Position numbers and translations under genes: made by a program
Notes under the pieces: generated by a model
Databases searched by the model: none
The model's input: only the letters and a program-made list of their open reading frames with translations
Told to the model about the DNA's origin: nothing
NCBI RefSeq assembly: GCF_052857255.1
Contig: NC_135500.1
Span: 49,130,272 to 49,194,271 of the forward strand
DNA length: 64,000 nt
Direction of reading: 5' to 3'
Source: Amblyomma americanum
Lineage: Eukaryota; Arthropoda; Arachnida; Ixodida; Ixodidae
In this document: one piece after another, positions 1 through 11,244 of the stretch
Layout: each line of letters opens with the position of its first letter
Numbering within the stretch: position 1 is the stretch's first letter

Positions 1-36
1 AACGGGATACATCGTTTTAGATCAAAACTAGCGAGA

Positions 37-44
37 TTCACGAA
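37..44. promoter_or_regulatory. Heat-shock-element-like TTCnnGAA in type A monomers (example)
   Basis: Type A monomers contain TTCACGAA, two inverted half-sites of the heat shock factor consensus (nTTCnnGAAn). A third unit at the right spacing is only a poor match (tcg for ttc). Type B monomers (tttacgcacttcg) lack it. Presence of the 8-mer is direct observation; function is not supported by anything else in the window. Confidence 0.2.
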
Positions 45-75
45 CATCGATTTTACAAGTCGTCGAAGAGTAGAC

Positions 76-102
76 AAGAGAAAGCTGAAAGCTTTTTCTC
101 TC
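76..102. other. Dyad-symmetric core of the monomer (example)
   Basis: A purine arm (gagaaag or gagagaaag) is followed within about 5-11 bases by its near-reverse complement (ctttttctctc or gttttctctc), so single strands could pair over 8 or more bases. The centre varies between monomers but is often itself palindromic: aagctt, gttaac, gtttaaac, or aaagct-ata-agcttt. The element is present in nearly all copies of the array. Dyad symmetry is known in several centromeric satellites and has been linked to non-B DNA; a role here is inference only. Confidence 0.6.
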
Positions 103-108
103 AGAACT

Positions 109-116
109 GCGCGAAA
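109..116 (-). promoter_or_regulatory. E2F-consensus match repeated in most monomers (example)
   Basis: The plus strand reads gcgcgaaa, so the minus strand reads TTTCGCGC, which fits the E2F consensus TTTSSCGC. The same segment (aactgcgcgaaaac) occurs in most monomers. The variant 'aacggcgcgaaaac' keeps the match, and the variant 'actgccgccaaaac'-like form actually written 'actgcgccaaaac' (for example near 4,200, 12,287 and 38,411) becomes TTTGGCGC, also a match. Variants 'actgagcgaaaac' and 'actgcgcaaaac' lose it. The match is real; binding is not shown. Confidence 0.3.
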
Positions 117-3100
117 ACTTGTATTCCGGCTCAAAACAACGGGATACATCGTTTCAGATTGAAACTAGCGAGATTTACGCACTTCGATTTTACAAGTCGT
201 CGAAGAGTAGACGAGAGAAAGCTGTAAACGTTTTCTCTCAGAACTGCGCGAAAACTTGAATTCCGGCTCAAAACAACGGGATACATCGTTTTAGATCGAA
301 ACTAGCGAGATTCACGAACATCGATTTTACAAGTCGTCGAAGAGTAGACGAGAGAGAGCTGTAAACGTTTTCTCTTAGAACTGCGCGAAAACTTGTATTC
401 CGGCTCAAAACAACGGGATACATCGTTTTAGATCAAAACTAGCGAGATTTACGCACTTCGATTTTACAAGTCGTCGAAGAGTCGACGAGAGAAAGCTGTT
501 AGCTTTTTCTCTCAGAACTGAGCAAAAACTTGAATTCCGGCTCAAAACAACGGGATACATCGTTTTAGGTCGAAACTAGCGCGATTTACGCACTTCGATT
601 ATACAAGTCGTCGAAGAGTAGACGAGAGGAAGGCGTAAACTTTTTCTCTCAGAACTGCGCGAAAACTTGAATTCCGGCTATAAACAACGGGATACATCGT
701 TTTAGATCGAAACTAGCGAGATTTACGCATTTCGATTTTACAAGTCGTCGAAGAGTAGACGAGAGAGAGCTGTAAGCTTTTTCTCTCAGAACAGCGCGAA
801 AAGTTGTATTCCGGCTCAAAGCAACGGGATACATCGTTTTAGAACGAAACTAGCGAGATTCACGAACATCGATTTTACAAGTCGTCGAAGAGTTGACGAG
901 AGAGAGGTGTAAACGTTTTCTCTCAGAACTGCGCGAAAACTTGTATTCCGGCTCAAATCAACGGGATACATCGTTTTAGATCGAAACTAGCGAGATTTAC
1001 GCACTTCGATTTTACAAGTCGTCGAAGAGTAGACGAGAGAAAGCTGTAAACTTTTTCTCTCAGAACTGGGCGAAAACTTCTATTCCGGCTCAAACAACGG
1101 GATACATTGTTTTAGATAGAAACTAGCGAAATTCACGAACATCGATTTTACAAGTCGTCGAAGAGTAGACAAGAGAAAGTTGTAAACATTTTCTCTAAGA
1201 ACTGCGCAAAACTTGTATTCCGACTAAAAGCAACGAGATACATCGTTTTAGATCAAAACTAGCGAGATTTACGTACTTCGATTTTACAAGTCGTCGAAGA
1301 GTAGACGAGAGAAAGCTATAAGCTTTTTCTCAGAACTGCGCGAAAACTTAAATTCCGGCTCAAAACAACGGGATACATCGTTTTAGATCGAAACTAGAGA
1401 GATTCAGGATCATAGATTTTACAAGTCGACAAAGGGTAGACGAGAGAAAGCTGTAAACTTTCTCTCAGAACTGCGCGAAAACTTGTATTCCGGCTCAAAA
1501 CAACGGGATACATCGTTTTAGATCGAAATTAGAGAGATTCACGAACATAGATTTTACAAGTCGACAAAGGGTAGACGAGAGAAAGCTGTAAACTTGCAGA
1601 ACTGCGCGAAAACTTAAATTCCGGCTCAAAACAACGGGATACATCGTTTTAGACCGAAACTAGCGAGATTCACGAACATCGATTTTACAAGTCGTCGAAG
1701 AGTAGAAGAGAGAAAGCTGTAAACGTTTTCTCTCAGAACTGCGCGAAAACATGAATTCCGGCTCAAAACAACGGGATACATCGTTTTAGATCGAAACTAG
1801 CGAGATTCACGAACATCGATTTTACAAGTCGTCGAAGAGTAGACGAGAGAGAGCTGTAAACGTTTTCTCTCAGAACTGCGCGAAAACTTGTATTCCGGCT
1901 CAAAACAACGGGATACATCGTTTTAGATCAAAACTAGCGAGATTTACGCACTTCGATTTTACAAGTCGTCGAAGAGTAGACAAGAGAAAGCTGAAAGCTT
2001 TTTCTCTCAGAACTGCGCGAAAACTTGTATTCCGGCTCAAAACAACGGGATACATCGTTTCAGATTGAAACTAGCGAGATTCACGAACATCGATTTTACA
2101 TGTCATCGAAGAGTAGACGAGAGAAAGTTGTAAACTTTTTCGCTCATAACTGCGCGAAAACTTGTATTCCGGCTCAAAACAACAGGGTACATCGTTTTAG
2201 ATCGAAACTAGCGAGATTTACGCACTTCGATTTTACAAGTCGTCGAAGGGTCGACGAGAGAAAGCTGTTAGCTTTTTCTCTCAGAACTGAGCAAAAACTT
2301 GAATTCCGGCTATAAACAACGGGATACATCGTTTTAGATCGAAACTAGCGAGATTTACGCACTTCGATTTTACAAGTCGTCGAAGAGTAGACGAGAGAGA
2401 GCTGTAAGCTTTCTCTCTCAGAAGAGCGCGAAAAGTTGTATTCCGGCTCAAAGCAACGGGATACATCGTTTTAGAACGAAACTAGCGAGATTCACGAACA
2501 TCGATTTTACAAGTCGTCGAAGAGTTGACGAGAGAGAGGTGTAAACGTTTTTTCTCAGAACTGCGCGAAAACTTGTATTCCGGCTCAAATCAACGGGATA
2601 GATCGTTTTAGATCGAAACTAGCGAGATTTACGCACTTCGATTTTACAAGTCGTCGAAGAGTAGACGAGAGAAAGCTATAAGCTTTTTCTCTCAGAACTG
2701 CGCGAAAACTTAAATTCCGGCTGAAAACAACGGGATACATCGTTTTAGATCGAAACTAGAGAGATTCAGGATCATAGATTTTACAAGTCGACAAAGGGTA
2801 GACGAGAGAAAGCTGTAAACTTTCTCTCAGAACTGCGCGAAAACTTGTATTCCGGCTCAAAACCACGGGATACATCGTTTTAGGTCAAAACGAGCGACAT
2901 TTACGCACTTCGATTTTACAAGTCGTCAAAGAGTAGTCGAGAGAAAGCTGTTAACTTTTTCTCTCAGAACTGAGCGAAAACTTGTATTGTGGCTGAAAAC
3001 AACGAGATACATCGTTTTAGATCAAAACTAGCGAGATTTACGTACTGCGATTTTACAAGTCGTCGAAGAGTAGACGAGAGAGAGCTTTAACCTTTTTCTC

Positions 3101-3896
3101 TCAGAACTGCGCAAAAACTTGAATTTCGGCTCAAAACAACGGAATACATCGTTTTAGATCGAAAGTAGAGAGATTCACGAACATAGATTTTACAATTCGT
3201 CGAAGGGTAGACGAGAGTAGGCTGTAAACTTTCTCTCGGAACTACGCGAAAACTTAAATTCCGGCTCAAAACAACGGGATACATCGTTTTAGATCGAAAC
3301 TAGCGAGATTCACGAACATCGATTTTACAAGTCGTCGAAGAGTAGACGAGAGAGAGCTGTTAACTTTTTCTCTGAGAACTGCGCGAAAACTTGTATTCCG
3401 GCTCAAAACTACGGGGTACATCGTTTTAGATCGAAACTAGCGCGATTTACGCACTTCGATTTTACAAGTCGTCGAAGAGTAGACGAGAGAAAGCTGTAAA
3501 CTTTTTCTCTCTGAACTGCGCGAAAACTTCTATTCCGGCTCAAACAACGGGATACATTGTTTTCGATCGAAACTAGCAAAATTCACGAACATCGATTTTA
3601 CAAGTCGTCGATGAGTAGACAAGAGAAAGGTGTAAACATTTTCCCTCAGAACTGCGCAAAACTTGTATTACGACTAAAAGCAACGAGATACATCGTTTTA
3701 GATCAAAACTAGCGAGATTTATGTACTTCGATTTTACAAGTCGTCGAAGAGTAGACGAGAGAAAGCTATAAGCTTTTTCTCTCAGAACTGCGCGATAACT
3801 TAAATTCCCGCTCAAAACAACGGGATACATAGTTTTAGATCGAAACTAGCGAGATTCGCGAACATCGATTTTGCGAGTCGTCGAAGAGTAGACGAG

Positions 3897-5100
3897 AGAG
3901 AGCTGTAAACTTTTTCTCTCAGAACGGCGCGAAAACTTCTATTCCGGCTCAAAACAACGGGATACATTGTTGTAGATCGAAACTAGCAAAATTCACGAAC
4001 ATCGATTTTACAAGTCGTCGAAGAGTAGACAAGAGAAAGGTGTAAACATTTTCTCTCAGAACTGCGCAAAACTTGTATTCCGACTAAAAGCAACGAAATA
4101 GATCGTTTTAGATCAAAACTAGCGAGATTTACGTACTTTGATTTTACAAGTCGTCGAAGAGTAGACGAGAGAGAGCTGTAAACTTTTTCTCTGAGAACTG
4201 CGCCAAAACTTGTATTCCGGCTCAAAATAACGGGATACATCGTTTTAGATCGAAACTAGCGAGATTCACGAACATCGATTTTAGAAGTCGCCGAAGAGTA
4301 GACGAGAGAAAGGTTTAAACTTTTTCTTTCAGAACTGCGCGAAAACTTGTATTCCGGCTCAAGACAACGGGATACATCGTTTTAGATAGAAACTAGCGAG
4401 ATTTACGCAATTCGATATTACATGTCGTCGAAAAGTAGACGAGAGAAGGCTGTAAGCTTTTTCTCTCAGAACTGCGCGAAAACTTGAATTCCGGCTCAAA
4501 ACAACAGGATACATCGTTTTAGATCAAAACTAGCGAGATTCACGAACATCGATTTTACAAGTCGTCGAAGAGTAGACGAGAGAGAGCTGTAAACGTTTTC
4601 TCTCAGAACTGCGCGAAAACTTGTATTCCGGCTAAAAACAACGGGATACATCGTTTTAGATCGAAACTAGCAAGATTTACGCACTTCCATTTTACAAGTC
4701 GTCGAAGAGTAGACGAGAGAAAGCTATAAGCTTTTTCTCTCAGAACTGCGCGAAAACTTGAATTCCGGCTCAAAGCAACGGGATACATCGTTTTAGATCG
4801 AAACTAGAGAGATTCAGGATCATAGATTTTACAAGTCGACAAAGGGTAGATGAGAGAAAGCTGTAAACTTTCTCTCAGAACTGCGCGAAAACTTGTATTC
4901 CGGCTCAAAACCACGGGATACATCGTTTTAGATCAAAACGAGCGAGATTTACGCACTTCGATTTTACAAGTGGTCAAAGAGTAGACGAGAGAAAGCTGTT
5001 AACTTTTTCTCTCAGAACTGCGCGAAAACTTAAATTCCCGCTCAAATCAACGGGATACATAGTTTTAGATCGAAACTAGCGAGATTCGCGAACATCGATT
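3897..5100. repeat. Segmental copy 1 of 2 (partner 11,974-13,309)
   Basis: Bases 3,897-4,506 align with 11,974-12,583 at an offset of 8,077 bp, including the rare 'acattgttgtag' and 'gaagtcgccgaag' variants. The alignment then resumes one monomer later (4,500-5,100 with about 12,715-13,309), so the partner carries one extra monomer (the one with 'gggatgcatcgattt'). Marker near the right end: 'ttaaattcccgctcaaa' followed by 'atacatagttttag' in both. Confidence 0.75.
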
Positions 5101-7243
5101 TTACAAGTCGTCGAAGAGTAGACGAGAGACAGCTGTAAACTTTTTCTCTTAGAACGGCGCGAAAACTTCTATTCCGGCTCAAAACAACGGGATACATTGT
5201 TGTAGATCGAAACTAGCAAAATTCACGAACATCGATTTTACAAGTCGTCGAAGTGTAGACGAGAGAGAGCTGTAATTGTTTTCTCTCAGAACAGCGCGAA
5301 AACTTCTATTCCGGCTCAAAACAACGGGATACATTGTTTTAGATCGAAACTAGCAAAATTCACGAACATCGATTTTACAAGTCGTCGAAGAGAAGACGAG
5401 AGAGAGCTGTAAACGTTTTCTCTCAGAACTGCGCGAAAACTTGTATTCCGGCTCAAAACAACGGGATACATCGTTTTAAATTGAAACTAGCGAGATTTAC
5501 GCACTTCGATTTTACAAGTCGTCGAAGAGTAGACGAGAGAAAGCTGTAAACTTTTTCTCTCAGAACGGCGCGAAAACTTGAATTCCGGCTCAAAACAACG
5601 GGATACATCGTTTTAGAATGAAACTAGCGAGATTCATGAACATCGATTTTACAAGTCGTCGAAGTGTAGACGAGAGAGAGCTGTAATTGTTTTCTCTCAG
5701 AACAGCGCGAAAACTTCTATTCCGGCTCAAAACAACGGGATACATTGTTTTAGATCGAAACTAGCAAAATTCACGAACATCGATTATACAAGTCGTCGAA
5801 GAGTAGACGAGAGAAAGCTGTAAGCTTTTTCTCTCAGAACTGCGCAAAAACTTGTATTCCGGCTCAAAACAACGGGATACATCGTTTTAGATTGAAACTA
5901 GCGAGATTCACGAACATCTTTTTTACATGTCGTCGAAGAGTAGACGAGAGAAAGTTGTAACCTTTTGCTCTCAGAACGGCGCGAAAACTTGTATTCCGGC
6001 TCAAAACAACGGGATACATCGTTTTAGATCGAAATTAGAGAGATTCACGAACATAGATTTTACAAGTCGACAAAGGGTAGACGAGAGAAAGCCGTAAACT
6101 TGCAGAACTGCGCGAAAACCTAAATTCCGGCTCAAAACAACGGGATACATCGTTTTAGAACGAAACTAGCGAGATTCACGAACATCGATTTTACAAGTCG
6201 TCGCAGAGTAGAAAAGAGAGAGCTGTAACCTTTTGCTCTCAGAACGGCGCGAAAACTTGTATTCCGGCTCAAAACAACGGGATACATCGTTTTAGAACGA
6301 AACTAGCGAGATTTACGCACTTCGATTTTACAAGTCGTCGAAGAGTAGACGAGAGAAAGCTCTAAACGTTTTCTCTCAGAACTGCGCGAAAACTTGAATT
6401 CCGGCTCAAAACAACGGGATACATCGTTTTAGATCGAAACTAGCGAGATTCACGAACATCGATTTTACAAGTCGTCGAAGTGTAGACGAGAGAGAGCTGT
6501 AAACGTTTTCTCTCAGAACTGCGCCAAAAATTGTATTCCGGCTCAAAACAACGGGATACATCGTTTTAGATCAAAACTAGCGAGATTTACGTACTTCGAT
6601 TTTACAAGTCGTCGAAGAGTAGACAAGAGAAAGCTGAAAGCTTTTTCTCTCAGAACTGCGCGAAAACTTGTATTCCGGCTCAAAACAACGGGATACATCG
6701 TTTCAGATTGAAACTAGCGAGATTAACGAACATCGATTTTACATGTCGTCGAAGAGTAGACGAGAGAAAGTTGTAAACTTTTTCGCTCATAACTGCGCGA
6801 AAACTTGTATTCCGGCTCAAAACAACAGGGTACATCGTTTTAGATCGAAACTAGCGAGATTTACGCACTTCGATTTTACAAGTCGTCGAAGAGTAGACGA
6901 GAGAAAGCTGTAAACTTTTTCTCTCAGAACTGGGCGAAAACTTCTATTCCGGCTCAAACAACGGGATACATTGTTTTAGATCGAAACTAGCAAAATTCAC
7001 GAACATCGATTTTACAAGTCGTCGAAGAGTAGACAAGAGAAAGTTGTAAACATTTTCTCTCAGAACTGCGCAAAACTTGTATTCCGACTAAAAGCAACGA
7101 GATACATTGTTTTAGATCAAAACTAGCGAGATTTATGTACTTCGATTTTACAAGTCGTCGAAGAGTAGACGAGAGAAAGCTATAAGCTTTTTCTCAAAAC
7201 TGCGCGAAAACTTAAATTCCGGCTCAAAACAACGGGATACATC
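5101..7243. repeat. Mosaic satellite block
   Basis: Mixed monomers. A local repetition is visible: the unusual 'agctgtaattgttttctctc' monomer followed by 'acattgttttag' occurs at about 5,270 and again about 5,690. The run from about 6,570 to 6,895 matches 1,925-2,255 (offset near 4,643) and 8,205 onward. A compact variant 'gtaaacttgcagaactg' lies near 6,095. No gene or unique sequence. Confidence 0.8.
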
Positions 7244-8205
7244 GTTTAGATCGAAACTAGAGAGATTCAGGATCATAGATTTTACAAGTCGACAAAGGGT
7301 AGACGAGAGAAAGCTGTAAACTTTCTCTCAGAACTGCGCGAAAACTTGTATTCCGGCTCAAAACCACGGGATACATCGTTTTAGGTCAAAACGAGCGAGA
7401 TTTACGCACTTCGATTTTACAAGTCGTCAAAGAATAGACGAGAGAAAGCTGTTAACTTTTTCTCTCAGAACTGAGCGAAAACTTGTATTGCGGCTGAAAA
7501 CAACGAGGTACATCGTTTTAGATCAAAACTACCGAGATTTACGTACTGCAATTTTACAAGTCGTCGAAGAGTAGACGAGAGAGAGCTTTAACCTTTTTCT
7601 CTCAGAACTGCGCAAAAACTTGAATTTCGGCTCAAAACAACGGAATACATCGTTTTAGATCGAAAGTAGAGAGATTCACGAACATAGATTTTACAAGTCG
7701 TCGAAGGGTAGACGAGAGTAGGCTGTAAACTTTCTCTCAGAACTGCGCGAAAACTCAAATTGCGGCTCAAAACAACGGGATACATCGTTTTAGATCGAAA
7801 CTAGCGAGATTCACGAACATCGATTTTACATGTCGTCGAAGAGTAGACGAGAGAAAGTTGTAAACTTTTTCGCTCATAACTGCGCGAAAACTTGTATTCC
7901 TGCTCAAAACAACAGGGTACATCGTTTTAGATCGAAACTAGCGAGATTTACGCACTTCGATTTTACAAGTCGTCGAAGAGTCGACGAGAGAAAGCTGTTA
8001 GCTTTTTCTCTCAGAACTGAGCAAAAACTTGAATTCCGGCTCGAAACAACGGGATACATCGTTTTAGGTCGAAACTAGCGCGATTTACGCACTTCGATTA
8101 TACAAGTCGTCGAAGAGTAGACGAGAGGAAGGCGTAAACTTTTTCTCTCAGAACTGCGCGAAAACTTGAATTCCGGCTATAAACAATGGGATACATCGTT
8201 TTAGA
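7244..8205. repeat. Segmental copy 1 of 2, offset 2,606 bp (partner 9,850-10,814)
   Basis: Seven monomers match 9,850-10,814 with shared rare marks: 'gaggtacatcg', 'gtaggctgtaaac', 'cttgtattcctgctc', and 'gctataaacaatggg'. Divergence on the right is sharp, where this copy reads 'gatcaaaac' and the partner 'gatcgaaac'. The offset is 19 monomers plus 3 bases. Confidence 0.8.
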
Positions 8206-9048
8206 TCAAAACTAGCGAGATTTACGCACTTCGATTTTACAAGTCGTCGAAGAGTAGACAAGAGAAAGCTGAAAGCTTTTTCTCTCAGAACTGCGCGAAA
8301 ACTTGTATTCCGGCTCAAAACAACGGGATACATCGTTTCAGATTGAAACTAGCGAGATTCACGAACATCGATTTTACATGTCGTCGAAGAGTAGACGAGA
8401 GAAAGTTGTAAACTTTTTCGCTCATAACTGCGCGAAAACTTGTATTCCGGCTCAAAACAACAGGGTACATCGTTTTAGATCGAAACTAGCGAGATTTACG
8501 CACTTCGATTTTACAAGTCGTCGAAGAGTCGACGAGAGAAAGCTGTTAGCTTTTTCTCTCAGAACTGAGCAAAAACTTGAATTCCGGCTCAAAACAACGG
8601 GATACATCGTTTTAGGTCGAAACTAGCGCGATTTACGCACTTCGATTATACAAGTCGTCGAAGAGTAGACGAGAGGAAGGCGTAAACTTTTTCTCTCAGA
8701 ACTGCGCGAAAACTTGAATTCCGGCTATAAACAACGGGATACATCGTTTTAGATCGAAACTAGCGAGACTTACGCATTTCGATTTTACAAGTCGTCGAAG
8801 AGTAGACGAGAGAGAGCTGTAAGCTTTTTCTCTCAGAACAGCGCGAAAAGTTGTATTCCGGCTCAAAGCAACGGGATACATCGTTTTAGAACGAAACTAG
8901 CGAGATTCACGAATATCGATTTTACAAGTCGTCGAAGAGTTGACGAGAGAGAGGGGTAACGTTTTCTCTCAGAACTGCGCGAAAACTTGTATTCCGGCTC
9001 AAATCAACGGGATACATCGTTTTAGATCGAAACTAGCGAGATTTACGC
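8206..9048. repeat. Marker module K, nearly complete copy
   Basis: This stretch holds, in order, the monomers with 'gacaagagaaagctgaaagc', 'tttcagattgaaac' plus 'tttacatgtcgtcg' and 'tttttcgctcataactg', 'aacagggtacatcg' plus 'gagtcgacgag', 'ttttaggtcgaaactagcgcg' plus 'gattatacaag', and 'ggctataaacaacggg'. The same order returns at 19,962 and 21,741. Partial copies lie at about 1,925, 6,570, 7,820, 10,430, 13,310, 16,035 and 17,265. Confidence 0.8.
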
Positions 9049-9763
9049 ACTTGCATTTTACAAGTCGTCGAAGAGTAGACGAGAGAAAGCTGTAAACTTT
9101 TTCTCTCAGAACTGCGCGAAAACTTCTCTTCCGGCTCAAACAACGGGATACATTGTTTTAGATCGAAACTAGCAAAATTCACGAACATCGGTTTTACAAG
9201 TCGTCGAAGAGTAGACGAGAAAAAGGTTTAAACGTTTTCTCTCAGAACTGCGCGAAAACTTGTATTTCGGCTCAAAACAACGGGATACATCGTTTTAGAT
9301 CGAAACTAGAGAGATTCACAATCATAGATTTTACAAGTCGACAAAGGGTAGACGAGAGAAAGCTGTAGAGAAAGCTGTAAACTTTCTCTCAGAACTGCGC
9401 GAAAACTTGTATTCCGGCTCAAAACCACGGGATACATTGTTTTAGGTCAAAACGAGCGAGATTTACGCACTTCGATTTTACAAGTCGTCAAAGAGTAGAC
9501 GAGAGAAAGCTGTTAACTTTTTCTCTCAGAACTGAGCGAAAACTTGTATTGTGGCGGAAAACAACAAGATACATCGTTTTAGATCAGAACTAGCGAGATT
9601 TACGTACTGCGATTTTACAAGTCGTCGAAGAGTAGACGAGAGAGAGCTTTAACCTTTTTCTCTCAGAACTGCGCAAAAACTTGAATTTCGGCTCAAAACA
9701 ACGGAATACATCGTTTTTGATCGAAAGTAGAGAGATTCACGAACATAGATTTTACAAGTCGTC
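9049..9763. repeat. Segmental copy 1 of 2, offset 2,196 bp (partner 11,245-11,959)
   Basis: The copy shares with 11,245-11,959 the marks 'aacttctcttccgg', 'aacatcggttttac', 'gagaaaaaggtttaaac', a 12-bp internal duplication (9,356-9,379) and 'ttgtggcggaaaac'. Right boundary: this copy reads 'gaagagtag', the partner 'gaagggtag'. The offset is 16 monomers plus 4 bases. Confidence 0.8.
9356..9379 (+). repeat. 12-bp tandem duplication inside a monomer
   Basis: The 12-mer gagaaagctgta is present twice in a row (9,356-9,367 and 9,368-9,379), so this monomer is 12 bp longer than usual. The same duplicated state occurs at 11,552-11,575, exactly 2,196 bp away, so it was copied as part of the larger block rather than arising twice. 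The event lies in the dyad-symmetric core. Confidence 0.9.
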
Positions 9764-9849
9764 GAAGAGTAGACGAGAGAAAGCTGTAAACTTTTTCTCT
9801 CAGAACTGGGCGAAAACTTCTATTCCGGTTCAAACAACGGGATACATTG

Positions 9850-10814
9850 TTTTAGATCGAAACTAGAGAGATTCAGGATCATAGATTTTACAAGTCGACA
9901 AAGGGTAGACGAGAGAAAGCTGTAAACTTTCTCTCAGAACTGCGCGAAAACTTGTATTCCGGCTCAAAACCACGGGATACATCGTTTTAGGTCAAAACGA
10001 GCGAGATTTACGCACTTCGATTTTACAAGTCGTCAAAGAATAGACGAGAGAAAGCTGTTAACTTTTTCTCTCAGAACTGAGCGAAAACTTGTATTGCGGC
10101 TGAAAACAACGAGGTACATCGTTTTAGATCAAAACTACCGAGATTTACGTACCTCGATTTTACAAGTCGTCGAAGAGTAGACGAGAGAGAGCTTTATTCT
10201 TTTTCTCTCACAACTGCGCAAAAACTTGAATTTCGGCTCAAAACAACGGAATACAACGTTTTAGATCGAAAGTAGAGAGATTCACGAACATAGATTTTAC
10301 AAGTCGTCGAAGGGTAGACGAGAGTAGGCTGTAAACTTTCTCTCAGAACTGCGCGAAAACTCAAATTCCGGCTCAAAACAACGGGATACATCGTTTTAGA
10401 TCGAAACTAGCGAGATTCACGAACATCGATTTTACATGTCGTCGAAGAGTAGACGAGAGAAAGTTGTAAACTTTTTCGCTCATAACTGCGCGAAAACTTG
10501 TATTCCTGCTCAAAACAACAGGGTACATCGTTTTAGATCTAAACTAGCGAGATTTACGCACTTCGATTTTACAAGTCATCGAAGAGTCGACGAGAGAAAG
10601 CTGTTAGCTTTTTCTCTCAGAACTGAGCAAAAACTTGAATTCCGGCTCAAAACAACGGGATACATCGTTTTAGGCCGAAACTAGCGCGATTTACGCACTT
10701 CGATTATACAAGTCGTCGAAGAGTAGACGAGAGGAAGGCGTAAACTTTTTCTCTCAGAACTGCGCGAAAACTTGAACTCCGGCTATAAACAATGGGATAC
10801 ATCGTTTTAGATCG
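9850..10814. repeat. Segmental copy 2 of 2, offset 2,606 bp (partner 7,244-8,205)
   Basis: See the partner for shared marks. Differences visible by eye include 'gatctaaac' at about 10,538 where the partner has 'gatcgaaac', and 'cttgaactccgg' at about 10,771 for 'cttgaattccgg'. After 10,815 the block continues with type B monomers and the unusual 'gcgcttaaacttgttttccgg' near 10,902. Confidence 0.8.
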
Positions 10815-11244
10815 AAACTAGCGAGATTTACGCACTTCGATTTTACAAGTCGTCGAAGAGTAGACGAGAGAGAGCTGTAAGCTTTTTCTCTCAGAACAGC
10901 GCTTAAACTTGTTTTCCGGCTCAAAACTACGGGATACATCGTTTTAGATCGAAACTAGCGCGATTTACGCACTTCGATTTTACAAGTCGTCGAAGAGTAG
11001 ACGAGAGAAAGCTGTAAACTTTTTCTCTCTGAACTGCGCGAAAACTTCTATTCCGGCTCAAAACAACTGGATACATTGTTTTAGATCGAAACTAGCAAAA
11101 TTCACGAACATCGATTTTACAAGTCGTCGAAGAGTAGACAAAAGAAAGGTGTAAACATTTTCTTTCAGAACTGCGCGAAAACTTGTATTCCGGCTAAAAA
11201 CAACGAGATACATCGTTTTAGATCAAAACTAGCGAGATTTACGT
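10815..11244. repeat. Satellite monomers between two segmental copies
   Basis: About three monomers. The last two, with 'cttctattccgg' / 'acattgttttag' / 'actagcaaaattcacg' and 'gacaaaagaaaggtgtaaacatttt', are of type D (diagnostic: actagcaaaattcacg). No gene. Confidence 0.85.

Larger units (their letters stand above)
1..137 (+). repeat. Representative satellite monomer (137 bp)
   Basis: The next monomer begins with the same 'aacgggatacatcg' at 138, which fixes the period at 137. This copy is of the type carrying 'agattcacgaacatcg' (here called type A); the copy at 138-274 carries 'agatttacgcacttcg' (type B). Most copies are 136-138 bp; the exceptions come from small recurrent indels. The choice of base 1 as monomer start is arbitrary. 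The copy here has 'gacaagagaaagctgaaagc' where most copies have 'gacgagagaaagctgtaaac', a variant seen again near 1,979, 8,256, 20,012 and 21,791. Confidence 0.95.
1..3896. repeat. Left mosaic satellite block
   Basis: Twenty-eight or so monomers of mixed type with no clean higher-order period. Type A and type B alternate for stretches (1-560, 1,640-2,280). Copies with 'aagtcgacaaagggtag' and 'ttcaggatcatag' (type C) appear at about 1,400, 1,540 and 2,760. The segment 665-1,045 matches 2,297-2,677 (offset 1,632 bp) and again 8,712 onward (offset 8,047). The segment from about 2,740 to 3,300 matches 7,241-7,800 (offset 4,501) and 9,847 onward. No gene seen. Confidence 0.85.

Noticed and set aside
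20..28. Pol III B-box-like string (gatcgaaac fits GWTCRANNC) in many monomers.
   Set aside because: The consensus is short and degenerate and would turn up by chance in a good part of monomers of this length. No A-box was found at a usable distance upstream.
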